A DNA stretch of 38,495 bases from Calocera cornea HHB12733 (Eukaryota; Basidiomycota; Dacrymycetes; Dacrymycetales; Dacrymycetaceae): contig KV424138.1 of assembly GCA_001632435.1 (NCBI GenBank), positions 1 through 38,495 of the forward strand. The letters run 5' to 3'. Within the stretch, counting starts at the first letter, position 1. Each line of letters starts with the position of its first letter. The notes beneath the pieces were generated by a model that was not told where the DNA came from, did not search any database, and saw nothing but the letters and a program-made list of their open reading frames with translations. Below are positions 9,156 to 19,600 of this stretch, in pieces. The translations under genes were made by a program, and so were the position numbers.

Positions 9156-11288
9156 TCAGAGCACGTACAAGAACTCGTCATTTTGTTCTATCTCCCATCA
9201 GCACCAGCCTTGATACCATTGGGGGGGGGGACACTCACTGTCAGTCATATCAGCAAACGCGTTCTCGCCCCACTGCCTCCTGTCCCCGCCCTCGACCGTC
9301 CCCTCCGCCTCGTCCTCCTGTACATAATGTTTCGTCATGGACAGATCGCGCAGTTTTGCGGGCTTGCCGTTCGCGACGCGCTGCTTCTCCTTGAGCTTGT
9401 TGAGGAACATGAGGTTGAGGATCTGCAGGCTACACGTATCACGGGTAAGCCGGAGGGGGAGAGCGGGGAGGAGAAGGGGCGCACATGACGATCCCGAACA
9501 GGGCGCAGAAGACGCCGAGCGTCGCCTTGAGCCCAGGGTAGTAGTACGGCTTGTCGGCGCTCTGGAACATGAGCGGGCCGATGATGTTTCCCGCTGAGCT
9601 CGCGGCTTGGTCTGAGTGGTTCTCGTAAGCAGATACCCAGAAGGCAATGGGCAGAGCAGGAAGGGTGGGAGGGGAGGGAGGACGCACAGAAGGCCATGAC
9701 GGTGCTCTTCTTTGTCTGCCCAGCCGTGTTGCCCGCTATCCAGCTGACGATGAGCGGATTTCCGCCGAAGAGGAACCCGAGGAGGTAGTACGCGACCAGC
9801 AGGGGCGCTTGGTACTGCGTTCCTCTCCCGAGCCCGACTGACGAGCCCCCAATCTCAGTTTGATCTGCACAGAAGAGGGAGAGAGGGGCGTACAGAGCAT
9901 CCCGCACCCGACAACGACGGGGACGGTGATCGCCAAGAGAATGATCCCCTTATTCTTGAACCCATACGCGGCCCAGCTGCTCAGCAGGATAACGCCAAAC
10001 TGGACGGCGCCGAAGGGCATGTTGAGCAAGCTGGAGACATACGGGTCGAACCCGAGGCCGTTGATGATGAGGGGGCCGAAGGTGTTCGTGACGCTCGCGC
10101 CGATGTTGAGCAGGAGGGTCATGCCGACGAAGAGGTATGTCTTGGGCTCGAGGAAGCACTCGAGCGCCTGCCGCCACTTGAACTCGTTGCTGCCTGTGCC
10201 CTGCTGGTTGGCACGGAGTCGCTCAACCCCGCGCAGCCGGTCCTCGGGGGTCAGGAAACGCGCAGAGGTGACGCCGTTGTCGAGTTTCCAGAGGATGAGG
10301 GGCGAGGAGAGCACGGTCAGGAGGCCGAAGACGAGGAAGATGATCTGGTACGAGTGCAGCGCTGAGGAATGGATGTGGCCCAGGCCGAAGACCAGCGCCG
10401 AGCCGATGATCGTCCTGCACGCCATGGAATGCCGATCAGCATCTCGCGATCAGAGACGGGAAAGCAAGCGGCTCACGCAAGCCCGTTCGTCGAGTAGAAC
10501 GCGGCGATCCGCGTAGGCTGCTCGGCCCTCCTATACCAGTTCATCGTAATGATCGTAAACAGCGGGAGGCACGCGGCCTCGAACAGCCCGAGCAGGAACC
10601 GCGTCGCGACCAGCCCGCCGTAGTTGTGCGCGCCGGCCATGCCCGTCAGGGAGCAGCCCCAGCAGAAGACGATCGCGGGAAGTAAGACGCGAGGGGGGAT
10701 CGTCACGATGAGATAGGTGCTGAACGGCTGCAGGGCTAACTGCGCGATGTACCCTACTGAGCCGACGAAGGAGTATTGGTTCCCTACCAGGCCCTGCGCG
10801 CTTCCGTGTCAGCTGCATCCCATCATTGGAGCAGAGTGAAGACGCACTGTATCCGCCTGCAACCCAAACACAGCGCTGTACCCCACCACGCTCTTATCGA
10901 GGATCTGCAGGAAGTACACCCAGCAGAGGATGACCAGGATCACGTGGTCCGTCTTGCGCCGGATCCGCCTATTGTCCTCCTCGGTGACGGTGACCCGCTT
11001 GCCGCTGGCTGCGAGCAGCTCCGCAGCGGGGTCTCCGTGCGCATGGGCGTGGCCGTGTCCGTGCGACTTGGTGGTGGCGAGGATGGGCGAGTCGGTGGTC
11101 GCGGAGGGGGCGGAGGGGGAGGGCGCACGCTCGACGTGGGATGTCTCGGCGGTTGGCTTCTCGGTAGCGAGGTGGGGGTCGCCGTCGCTGTCGCTGACCG
11201 GCGTGGCCGGGCGAGGGAGCGGGTGTTCAGCGGGGTCGGCACCGTGCGGGCCGGGCGGTGCCGTGTGCGCGTTGTCTGCGTCGGCCAT
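9156..11288 (-). CDS. MFS transporter, allantoate permease (ACS) family, 592 aa paralog
   Basis: Seven exons, in order of transcription: 11288-10848, 10793-10477, 10414-9894, 9837-9688, 9611-9485, 9429-9239 and 9187-9156, giving 592 aa. Exon lengths of 317, 521, 150, 127 and 32 nt equal those of the paralog at 6855-8847, and the next-to-last differs by 3 nt (191 against 194). That fixes the gene model, including a 56-nt intron at 9838-9893 that a nearer AG might have obscured. The N-terminal intron of the paralog is absent. Landmarks are RRKTDHVILVILCWVYFLQI, then FLLGLFEAACLPL with NWYRRAEQPTR, and GPLIINGLGFDPY. The N-terminal tail (about 105 aa) is longer than in the paralog, Pro/Thr-rich, and contains HGHGHAHAHGD. 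Third codon positions are much more GC-rich than in the paralog. The substrate is unknown; the role is as for its neighbour. Confidence 0.92.
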
Positions 11289-12032
11289 GCTTGGGTAGTG
11301 TACGTGTCCCGGAGTCGCCGAGAGTGTGTATGCGTGGGCAGGATCGATCGATCACTGTATCGCCGGATCGCCTAGCGTGCTTCTTTCTCTGTGTGGACGA
11401 GCGCTGAGCTATATGCGGGGGGAAGCGACACATCTGAACGCACCATGTGCCCGCAATGCGGCTTATAACCCTCTCCCCCCATCCTCCCCTTCTCATGCCG
11501 CCCCCGCTTCTCGCCTGCGCTTGGCCATCCATCATTTATCCGTCATCCATCGCGCATGCCGCACGGGGGGCGCGTCATACCCCGCATGCTTGGCACGAAT
11601 GGCACGCTTTGGGCTCGTGCCTCCGTCCGCCCGGCATGAGCTGTCGAAGCGTATGAGGATGCCTGCTGACCCTGGACACCGGTAAGCGCCCGCGGTTGCC
11701 AACTCGGACTCGACTCAGCGCTCCACAGGGACGGTCGCGTCAGGGTCCGGTCGGAGTCGGCAGTAAGCGCCCAGCCCTACGTCATCCCTTCCGACAGGTT
11801 GGGCTGGGCTGACGTCGCCCGTTACTCTTTGCGTATGTAGACGCCCACGAGGGGAGTGGACCGGACGTGCCCGAAGGCGTCGATGGGACGGGATGCACCC
11901 CGGTCACGTGGGATGCCACTAATTACTCTATACATACCAACCCCCCTCCAACCGCTCTATGCACAGTCCAGTAAATACACAACCTCCTTCACCCCCGGGC
12001 TGCCCCACCCCACTCTCACCAGCGCGCGCACA
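11289..12032. other. Intergenic region, probable promoter of the minus-strand MFS gene
   Basis: This is 744 bp between the MFS start and the stop of the DUF2009 gene, both on the minus strand. It is CT- and GC-rich, with no conserved open frame and no recognisable RNA gene. Confidence 0.5.
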
Positions 12033-14138
12033 CTACCACTGCCCATCGAACCCGACAAACCCACACAGCAGGAACACGGGGAAGTACCGCTTCTTCTCGA
12101 GCGTGCTGCACCAGTTCCACGCGCTCGTGAGCCGGCCGTCGATGCATGACCCAGCGTCGAAGTACGAGTCAGCTAGAGTGGCACCGCCGTCAGTCAGGGC
12201 ATGTAGTGTGGAAGAGTGACGGAAAACGGACCTCCAGACCCGTCAAACGCGTGCCTAAAGAAATCACAGAGGATCTCCCTGACAAGCTTCTCCACGCCCC
12301 CATACTCGCTCTCCGCATACTCCCTCAAGCTCCCCGAGCTCTCGAACAGCTTCGGGATCTGCTGCAAGACATTGCTGATCGGTAGGAGGATCCGGTAGAT
12401 CTGGCTGTACTTGTCGATGAACAGCAGCGCGTTCGGCACGTTGTGGTCGCCCATGTGGATCACGGACGAACCGACCCAGGAGCCGATGTTCTGCTGCGCT
12501 TTGTGTAGGATTGAGTGCATTAGGCGGGAGGTCTTGGGCGCCGGCTGTACCCGGTTGAGGCCCTGGCCGGTGTCGCGCAACCGGTAGGGCGAGGACGGCG
12601 CGAGCAGGTCGTCTTCCGCAAATGACCACAAGCGGAACATATCTTCACACAGGGTCAGTATATGCACTTGTCAACGTGAAGATGATGCGCACCATGCAAG
12701 ATCTCCTTCCACAGCGTCAAGCTCTGGAGCACATATGCATACTGCTTCGCATGATCATGGCTGAGCCTCGCACCCCCCTTGCCAATCCTGATCGCCAGCC
12801 CGGCATTCTCGCCCTTCCCATCGCGCGGGTCAAAGTACCTCTTCAAGTATCCGATCATGATCTCGCACGGATCGCGGTTCACGCGCAGGAAGGCGTGGTT
12901 GTCCCCGATCGAGTACAAGCACTGCTTGATCGTCTCCTGCGTGATGTGCCCGGCTGAGCGCGGGCCGGAGTAGCGGGCTGAGAGCGCCTCGATCGCGCGT
13001 TCCTTCGCTTTGATCTCGCGTTGGATCTCGTACCGCGGGCGCGTGCCGGCCACAATCTCCCGTGTGGCTAGGGAGATCAGGTCGTCCTTCAGCAGGTTGA
13101 GCGCGCCGCCTTCCTCCAGCACAGCGTACACCGTCTATGACGTATGAGTATATGCGTTATGGAATTGGAGAAGAAACGCACCTTGATCGGCTTGACACAC
13201 GTGAACTGCAGCATATCCCTAACCTGGGCGTTCTGCGCGTCCATAAGGAGGTACATGAGCTTGCCATACGTGCCCCTCATCTTGTCCGGGTTCATGATCT
13301 TGAACCTCCTCCCGAGCTCGAACACGTCCTGGAACCACTGCTCGTTCTGCGCAAAGTCGCGGTCCGTGAACAGCGCCTGGCCCTGCTTGTAGTCCGCCGC
13401 AAGCAGCAGGCCGGACAGGATCGAGCACAGCTCCTTGATCTGCTGGTGGATGCGCTGGACCTTGGACGAGGAGAAGGAGAGGATGTCCACGCGGTCGGTA
13501 TACTCAGAGACGGAGAGGGCGGCTTCGAGCAGCCGGAGGTACTTGCGCTCCGTGAGCGTGAGGCGGACGGGGATGTACTTGGCGCGCTGGAGGTAGTAGT
13601 CCCCCGCCGTTTTGGGGTCTGCGATCGGAGCAGGGAGCAGCGCCGTGCTAGACTCGGGTGCGTCGGTCGACATGTCGTCCTCCGTCTCGTCTCCCTGCTC
13701 CTGCTCCTCCTCTGCCTTCTCTCCATCTGCGGCAGCAGCGCCGTTGCTCCCATTCACGGCAGCCCCAGCGGTCCTCTTCCGCTTCGCTGGCGGCTGCTCA
13801 AACGGCGTCGCAGCATGTCGCTTGCGGTTGCCCTTCCGGTGCTGTGCGCTGTAGCACACCTCGCAGTAGTCGTCCTCGCACATCTCGCAATGTACCTGCG
13901 CGGGTTGGTCTATTCACCTATCAGCTGGTTGTCCTCAGACCGCTCTAAGACGGAGAGACCCACCTTCGCACTCGACGCAGTATCCATGTCGCACGACCGC
14001 GAGCTCCTCCTCGTCCCCACTATCCTCCGCGCCCATAAGCTGATCCTCAGGGCCAGGCGGGGGCAACTCTTCATCCAGAATCTTCGCTAGCGAGAGCGTT
14101 GTGCTCTCCACTGCCGTGGCAGGGGCAGGGTGGGCCAT
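12033..14138 (-). CDS. DUF2009 (UPF0652) protein with B-box-like zinc finger, 631 aa
   Basis: Five exons, in order of transcription: 14138-13964, 13909-13182, 13134-12693, 12642-12232 and 12172-12033 (introns 54, 47, 50 and 59 nt), giving 631 aa. Near the N-terminus, across intron 1, is YCVECEDQPAQVHCEMCEDD followed by YCEVCYSAQHRKGNRKRH, a B-box-type Cys/His cluster. An acidic low-complexity linker follows. Then comes the DUF2009 core: YIPVRLTLTERKYLRLLEAA, RRFKIMNPDKMRGTYGKLMY, REIKAKERAIEAL, IKQCLYSIGDNHAFLRVNRD, PYRLRDTGQGLNRVQ, SWVGSSVIHMGDHNVPNALL and FFRHAFDGSG. The last exon gives DSYFDAGSCIDGRLTSAWNW and ends FVGFDGQW. Length and order match the conserved eukaryotic family. Its function is not established, although the zinc finger suggests protein interaction. 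The acceptor of intron 1 was chosen at 13909 because it restores the conserved EDQPA stretch. Confidence 0.93.
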
Positions 14139-14874
14139 TTTTTGTTTTGGCGCCTAGTGGCGGTCTATTGATAAGCAAGTGTATGCGGCAGAGGGAGTCG
14201 GCCCGCGACGATCCCGGCGTCTATTTGTGAGCAGACAGAAGTGCGCAGGCGAGAGGTATAGTATGTGCAGTACACGCAATAAGCGGTTTTGACTTCCAGT
14301 GAGAGGTCCTGTGCACAGAGGGCAGACGATGATGCTCAGGAATGCGGAGGCACAATTTTCCGCGAATTCGCCTCGCGCGGTTTTGACTTTCCGCAGACTA
14401 TGTCCCGCAAGCCGGGATATGGACCCCAAGAGACCATCCAGGGATCATGCAGTTTCGTGCAGGAGCCACTCAGTTTAGGACTGTATGGAGTCTGTCTGAC
14501 TGGGCTATCCGAGGGCGTTGTAGTCCGTGAAGTTGTCACAGGTCCAGAAGGGTAGTTTGGGGTTGGAACAGCAAGTGGAATAGGTGTAATTAGTTGTAAC
14601 ATCCAGAATAGATGGTAGTGTATGAAGATGGATTGGGGGTCTGGGGGAGTTGAACGGTATGGTAAAGAGAAGTTGTTGGAAGCTGCCCCTGTCTTTGGAG
14701 AAGGAGAATCCACCTTTTATCTATCTCACCCAGTGTTAACCTTTTGGAATCCCATGCCACAGGGTATATCACCAGGGGCTGATTTCACCCAACCTTAGGG
14801 ACTCTCTCAACCGACAGGATGCCTTTTCATTTGTCCCTTTTGCAAATTGAGGGTTATCTAATGAGAGAGAGTCT
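14139..14874. other. Promoter-side flank of the DUF2009 gene and left edge of a lower-GC block
   Basis: No supportable gene lies here. The motif GCGGTTTTGACTT(T)CC occurs twice in direct orientation, near 14283 and 14377, upstream of the DUF2009 start. It could be a paired regulatory site or a chance repeat. From about 14480 rightwards base composition becomes less GC-rich and the text differs from neighbouring genes. Confidence 0.4.
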
Positions 14875-15460
14875 TTGCTCGTAAATCCGTGTGGATGCAT
14901 TGTGTCATGTACGCTATGGCAAGAGGGTTCCGGGACCAGAAGGATCATACGGAATGAACCCCCACAGTCCGGAGTTGCTCCACGGACCAGAGAGCCAAAC
15001 AGGGGAAGTCAAAACACTGTCCAGACTTCTGGTACCATACCTCCAGAAGGCCAGAATGTGAAAAATTGGGCCACAGAAACAAAGGGAACTGTACATCCCC
15101 CCTAAACTTCTGATGCTGACTGCCCTCAGTCAGTGGGCCGGGTGGCAGTGTTAGGGACCCATCCAAGGCTGTGCAAACTCCACTCAGGTTGCGGCCTGTC
15201 TGGAAGGGAGATACACTTCATCTCAGCATGTATCTGGAGTATGGCTGCCATTCCAAATGTTCAGGAGGTGAGCCACTTGCCTGTGCAAAGGCTTGTGCTA
15301 ATGGGGCATGTAGAAACTTGAGCGTTGGGAGGCCGTGTAACTTGCTGCCTCAACAACTCCGCACACGGAGTGGAGAGTTATGGCCAGGAAGAATGGCATG
15401 GCTTGGGGGGTGAGCTCAGTAATTCAACAGCCATATTCCATACTGAGATCTTCATAGACA

Positions 15461-15961
15461 ATGTTGGTAGAACTGGTTTGGGACACCAACTATCATCCAA
15501 CCAAACTCCACCTGTGCTTGGAAAAGGCAATCCCGCAGTCATTCCAGATGGAAACTGTGACTCTGTTGGTCCGGCGGTCTGAGGTGCATGCTGGCTCTGT
15601 GGAGTCCAAGGAGGCTGATGTCAGTCCCAACAATCCGCCTGTCTGGAAGAGAAAGGTGATCCATAGGGGAGGGCCAGGAGCGAACATGTCCACCCTGGAG
15701 ATAATTGAAACTGATTCCAACACGCCCAAGGTAATCGAGTTGAGCAGTGGGGACATGGATATGGAGATCAAGAATGGGCCGCCCACAAGTACATTGTCTT
15801 GTTCCGGGCAGAGCATATTCGGAACTCACAGTGGAATTGAAGGGAAAGACATGGTTGCCGTCTTGGACCGGACGTTGGCCGCCACTAGAAGGGGGAAGCA
15901 AGCAGTGGAGTTGCTGCACAAGCACGTGGTATATGCTGGGTTATTGAAGCATTCGGAGTGA
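15461..15961 (+). CDS. Hypothetical protein ORF, 166 aa, possibly element-encoded
   Basis: A single uninterrupted frame encodes 166 aa, with EIIETDSNTPKVIELSSGDM in the middle and KGKDMVAVLDRTLAATRRGK-like basic/aliphatic text (EGKDMVAVLDRTL, AATRRGKQAVELLHKHV) near the end. I do not recognise a family. Upstream plus-strand frames (15171-15413 and 15325-15582) could be earlier exons or shifted parts, but no splice arrangement was convincing. It lies within the lower-GC block and may be a remnant of an element protein. Confidence 0.35.
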   Translation: MLVELVWDTNYHPTKLHLCLEKAIPQSFQMETVTLLVRRSEVHAGSVESKEADVSPNNPPVWKRKVIHRGGPGANMSTLEIIETDSNTPKVIELSSGDMDMEIKNGPPTSTLSCSGQSIFGTHSGIEGKDMVAVLDRTLAATRRGKQAVELLHKHVVYAGLLKHSE

Positions 15962-16028
15962 ACAGTAGCATTATAGTAGGGAGAGTGAGGGGTAGATAAT
16001 CAAATCAGTCTCACAAGAAAAAGTGTTA

Positions 16029-17162
16029 TCAAAGTAACATGCTCACCACCCTCTTCTTGCCCTTCTTGTCCTTTGTCTTCCTTGCCACAGAAGCCACGGC
16101 CTGCTTCTCTGGCTCGACAGTCTTCTTGCCCACCTTTGTAGTGGCTGCCTTTGCCTGAGGTTTCTCAGCCTTCCGTCAAACGGTATCAGTGAGGTTCCCA
16201 AATAACGCTGTGCGTTACTCACCAACAACAACACCACAGCCTTGCCTCCCACCTTCAGCGGTGTCACCTGCTTTGACTTGGCCATGGCAACAACAAAATC
16301 CCCTTCTGTCTCACTGCGAATGTTGACAACTGACAACTCCTGCCACAATCATTAGCAGAGCATGTTATCTATAAGTGTTATACATGTACCAACTCTTCCA
16401 CCTCAAGCACTGGCATCTTCCCCTTCTGTCACTTCACCACAGCAGTTGTCTTTGCTGGGGCAACATCCACTGCCTTTTCCACCTCCTTGTGCCCTGCTTC
16501 CGCCATACTCATTCCTGACTGAGAACTTGTCCCCAATTTTTTCTCGGTCTGCCAACCCTGACGTGGAATGGCCAGACCTCTTCCCCTGTGTACGGGCCGC
16601 TGCTGCTTGGTAACACCTCAGGGACCATGATTGGCCCTGGGAAGTCTTCTTGGGTGCTGGGAAGAGCCAGGCCATGCACCATGGGATCAAACTCATTTGA
16701 TACCTGCCGACAAAGCATTAGTTATGTGTTACCCATGGCATTATTGGTCAGGACATACCTCCTTTCTGGCGCAGAGGCGCCCAAAATACCAGAGCCGCTG
16801 CATCCGGGGGCCCATATACTTCACGTAGAACCACAGCTGGAAGACCAGTGTATGGGCACCTTCACCATCATGACCACACATTGTTTCTACACCCAGCGGT
16901 ATCAGCAAAGTGTTAGATATAATGTGGTCAAGACACTTACCCAATACTGCAACTGCCAGAACTGGCTCTTCTCATAGCCAACATAGTCCAACAGCATCTT
17001 TGGGAACCACACTCCCAGCATGTTCTGCCACACCTTCAAACGTGCCAGTGTTTCCTCCTCCTCAGTTGCCACGTTCAGCATCTCCATTGCTGCCACATCC
17101 TCATGCACATCCTTGTCCACCAGCTTGAGCTCAATTGGGTCCATGGCAACAGGGTCCAACAT
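16029..17162 (-). pseudogene. Decayed multi-intron gene of unknown family
   Basis: On the minus strand, protein-like exons alternate with 50-60-nt introns that have good splice signals. From 17162 to 16941 a frame starts MLDPVAMDPIELKLVDKDV and reaches MLLDYVGYEKSQFWQLQYW. It is followed by an intron (16887-16940), then ...HTLVFQLWFYVKYMGPRMQR and VSNEFDPMVHGLALPSTQED. Later comes a Lys-rich end (AKAATTKVGKKTVEPEKQ... down to the stop near 16029). Two defects are visible. The first intron does not join its flanking exons in one frame, and a TGA interrupts the segment MSMAEAGHKEVEKAVDVAPA...AVVK before GKMPVLEVEEL. This looks like a once-functional gene of a basidiomycete element. I do not recognise the family, and two overlapping genes are also possible. 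Confidence 0.45.
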
Positions 17163-18019
17163 AACACTTGACGATAAGAGCAGAGGGGTTGATGTTATGA
17201 AAGAAGAGAGTGCATGGTGAATGGTGCTGCTGATGTTGCACATTATCAGGTGGCCGTACTGCCACCAACTCTACCCATGAAAACCCCCTGTTTCAGGAAG
17301 TGATTGCTGCCTAAAAGCTGCATCACCCATGGAAGGGCGCTTCTCCAAAGTTCCCGGTGGATGTTGGAGTGCAGTGATACTGGAAAACCAAGAAAAACCA
17401 AAAATACCTTCAGAAAAACAAAAACCATCCAAAAATAACACCTGTTTCAGATATCCAACATCACACAAAGCTAACATGTTAGAAGTTCTTTCCACCTTTG
17501 GGGATTCCTCTTCATCTTGATCTTGATCTGTGTCCATGACTCATGACTGAGGACAGTCATTTTCTAAAAGTTCCCACAGATGTACATCCATTTCCCTTTC
17601 TCCTTGCTGGCCAAGGCATTAGATGTGGCATTACCTCGATAATGTTCCGTGCTGCTTCCGGGCCACAAGTCTCACCTGGTCTCAGGTACCAGGAACGGCC
17701 TGGTGCCTGGTGCCTGGTGCCTGGGAAGCTACAGAAACATCGTAGCTATTTAACTCTACTGCTTAGATAGTGAATACAAGGGTCTGACCCTTTGGGGCGG
17801 GGTCTCTCTGTGCAATGTTACAATGAAAAGCAATTAGTTATTGACTACATTGGGGCTGCATGACAGCAGACAAAGAATCAGGATACCATATCGTAAATGG
17901 ATCTGGCAGCACCTGTTGGTCTTTTCTGGGTGGTTATTTGAGCTTAAATGGTGGAGCACTATCAACTATCAAATACTTGCATGTGACTTGGTGGGCCTCC
18001 TGGTCTGTTGAGTGGCTCA
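17163..18019. other. Non-coding part of the lower-GC block
   Basis: Only short frames without recognisable content are present. A 7-bp unit TGGTGCC is repeated three times in tandem around 17701. AT content is raised around 17380-17470. Confidence 0.4.
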
Positions 18020-18109
18020 CCAGTTGACTGTGGCTTGCCAGTTGACCACAGATTGCCAGTTGACTGCAGCTTGCCAGTTGACCGGGGCTTGCCAGTCAAC
18101 CAGTGGGTT
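18020..18109 (+). repeat. Minisatellite: five 18-bp tandem copies
   Basis: CCAGTTGAC recurs at 18020, 18038, 18056 and 18074, and as CCAGTCAAC at 18092, exactly 18 bp apart. The other half of each unit varies (for example TGTGGCTTG, TGCAGCTTG). The period is a multiple of three, so open frames cross it on both strands with six-residue repeats such as VNWQAx. No gene context supports translation. Confidence 0.9.
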
Positions 18110-18670
18110 TAAGAAGCTGCAGAATAGCAGCCTGTGCTTCCTGATTGGCACATTGGGCATGTGCAGTGCCTGCCAAACATGCACCAGCCTGGTGAATGCT
18201 CTTGCTTGCAGTGGTGGGTGTGATGGGTGCATTGTCACCTGGCTGGGCAAGGGGCCTTGTCCAGCAACAGCCGAGAGTGGTCTGCACTGCCACTCCAACT
18301 TTGGTGGTGCCAGAGCTGCGCACGCGGCAAAATGTCAGAACAGGTGGTGAACATTGCACCCCAAGATTAGGTATTCTTACAATCAGCTTTTCCCCCTTTT
18401 CAGATATCAATATCCAAAGTGTTATCTCACATTATCAACAAGTGTTATCTCGGTCTCTCACAAGCAACACTCTGACAGAACTTCACAAGATCCCATTACA
18501 CTATCTACTACATACTGTGGTACTAGCCATTCACTGGTCTGGGACTGAACATGACTGAACCGGACTACAATCATTCCTACAGCGGACCACATGTATTGGC
18601 CTGCCCTAGCAGATGTCACCAGTTCGATTACAACGACCAACACTCCTTACGAGGTAAAACTATTTTCACA
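18110..18670. other. Right end of the lower-GC block, no gene seen
   Basis: Short overlapping frames occur on both strands, none recognisable. The GTGTTATCTC word occurs twice near 18417 and 18440. The duplicated secreted-protein unit begins at about 18671. Confidence 0.45.
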
Positions 18671-18900
18671 GAGAGCTTCGTGAGTGATCCGCCACATTCC
18701 TAACTCCGGGGACAGTGAAAGCAGTAGCCGACGGTTCCACCGCCAATCGATTCTAACTTGCGGCCATACCGTAGATAGAGCGCATAAAGACATCATTGAA
18801 ACTGTGGCAAACTCGCTCGGGCCGGTGTGAATACAATACATTAAATTGTATCTTATCGCTTTCCGTCTCAAGACTGCCTCTGAGCTTGCCTAGATTACGT

Positions 18901-19542
18901 CTACGCGCAAGATATTCGCGGCGGACATTGGCTGGCTCCGCCAGGTCTGGTGCTGTATGCTGAATAAACTTGCCCATTCATGCTCTGTCGGGGTGGAAGT
19001 AAGTGATTCTGTCTGCATTGGACCCGAATACACAAGTGCCTACCGTGAAATATTCGCACGAGACAGTGTCAGTCTGGCTACCACTGTACAGGTAATCGCA
19101 AGCCCAGACTTCCAGGCCATCGATATCCAAAAAATTGGAATCCAAATACGTCGTACCAAGGATTGTTGGGCATCCGTAGGATGTGCAGGTAATAGGCTGG
19201 GAGTGTGGGACGCAGGCTGCGGCTGGTGGGCAAGGTTGGGGTGCAATGTCCTCCGCCCCGGTATTCTGTATTTCAGAACTCCGTTATCGTAGTGAAATGA
19301 TATAAAGTCTTGACAGATGTACGCACGTAGTTGTAGTAACACGAAGTAAGATCAAAATATTCACAATTGACGGTGTGCTCGGTGCCCACGGAAGTCAGAG
19401 CTGCCATAAGATCGCTGCCCCGAGCATCATTGGATGGACATTTGTAGAAATCGCACGATTGGGGAGACTGTCGCGGCCTGAGAGGTCCAGTACGCTCGGC
19501 GAGTGCTAGGCCAAATAACGCCGCAAATGACAGGAAACGCAT
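18901..19542 (-). CDS. Small secreted 12-cysteine protein, copy 1, 173 aa
   Basis: Three exons, transcribed 19542-19327, 19265-19044 and 18984-18901 (introns 61 and 59 nt), give 173 aa. The N-terminus MRFLSFAALFGLALA is a signal peptide, followed by ERTGPLRPRQ. The mature part has 12 cysteines in the order CDFYKC, NC, SCYYNY, PC-AC-TC-GC, WACDY, SCEYF, QCPPRISC. All 12 are kept in the paralog at 21337-21989, with identical lengths for exon 2 (222 nt) and exon 3 (84 nt). It is probably extracellular with six disulfides. I do not recognise a named family, and effector-like or wall-associated roles are speculation. A TATA-like site lies about 50 bp upstream. Confidence 0.85.
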
Positions 19543-19587
19543 CTCGCTTGCCAGGTGGGGAGGAAGCGAGAGTGAGTCCCGGGCTGG

Positions 19588-19600
19588 CCTTTATATTTCC
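19588..19600 (-). promoter_or_regulatory. TATA-like box of the secreted-protein gene copy 1
   Basis: On the minus strand GGAAATATAAAGG lies about 46-58 bp upstream of the ATG at 19542. The corresponding position in copy 2 has lost the TATA core, so the two copies may differ in expression. Confidence 0.5.

Larger units (their letters stand above)
14480..18640. mobile_element. Probable mobile-element-derived block, boundaries unclear
   Basis: About 4 kb has lower GC than both flanks, no housekeeping gene, unrecognised ORFs on both strands (15461-15961 plus, 16029-17162 minus), an 18-bp minisatellite and short repeats such as TGGTGCC three times in a row near 17700. The minus-strand gene inside carries a stop and a splice-frame break. 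No terminal inverted or long terminal repeats were found by eye, so class and ends are undetermined. I infer an old insertion because the composition and decay differ from the tight genes on either side. An ordinary fast-evolving intergenic region is the alternative. Confidence 0.4.

Noticed and set aside
9838..9893. A 29-nt intron in the minus-strand MFS gene
   Set aside because: A nearer acceptor also keeps frame but would give an unusually short intron and an insertion. The 56-nt intron restores alignment with the paralog and equal exon lengths.
9860..10516. 218-codon plus-strand open frame
   Set aside because: It is the complement of the longest exon of the minus-strand MFS gene.
13137..14090. 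317-codon plus-strand open frame
   Set aside because: It lies opposite the well-supported DUF2009 exons and has no domain of its own.
18020..18109. CRISPR-like regular repeat
   Set aside because: Units are contiguous 18-mers with no unique spacers, and the organism is a eukaryote. It is a minisatellite.
18609..18630. Possible tRNA T-arm (AGTTCGATTA)
   Set aside because: No matching acceptor stem, D-arm or anticodon arm could be drawn around it.
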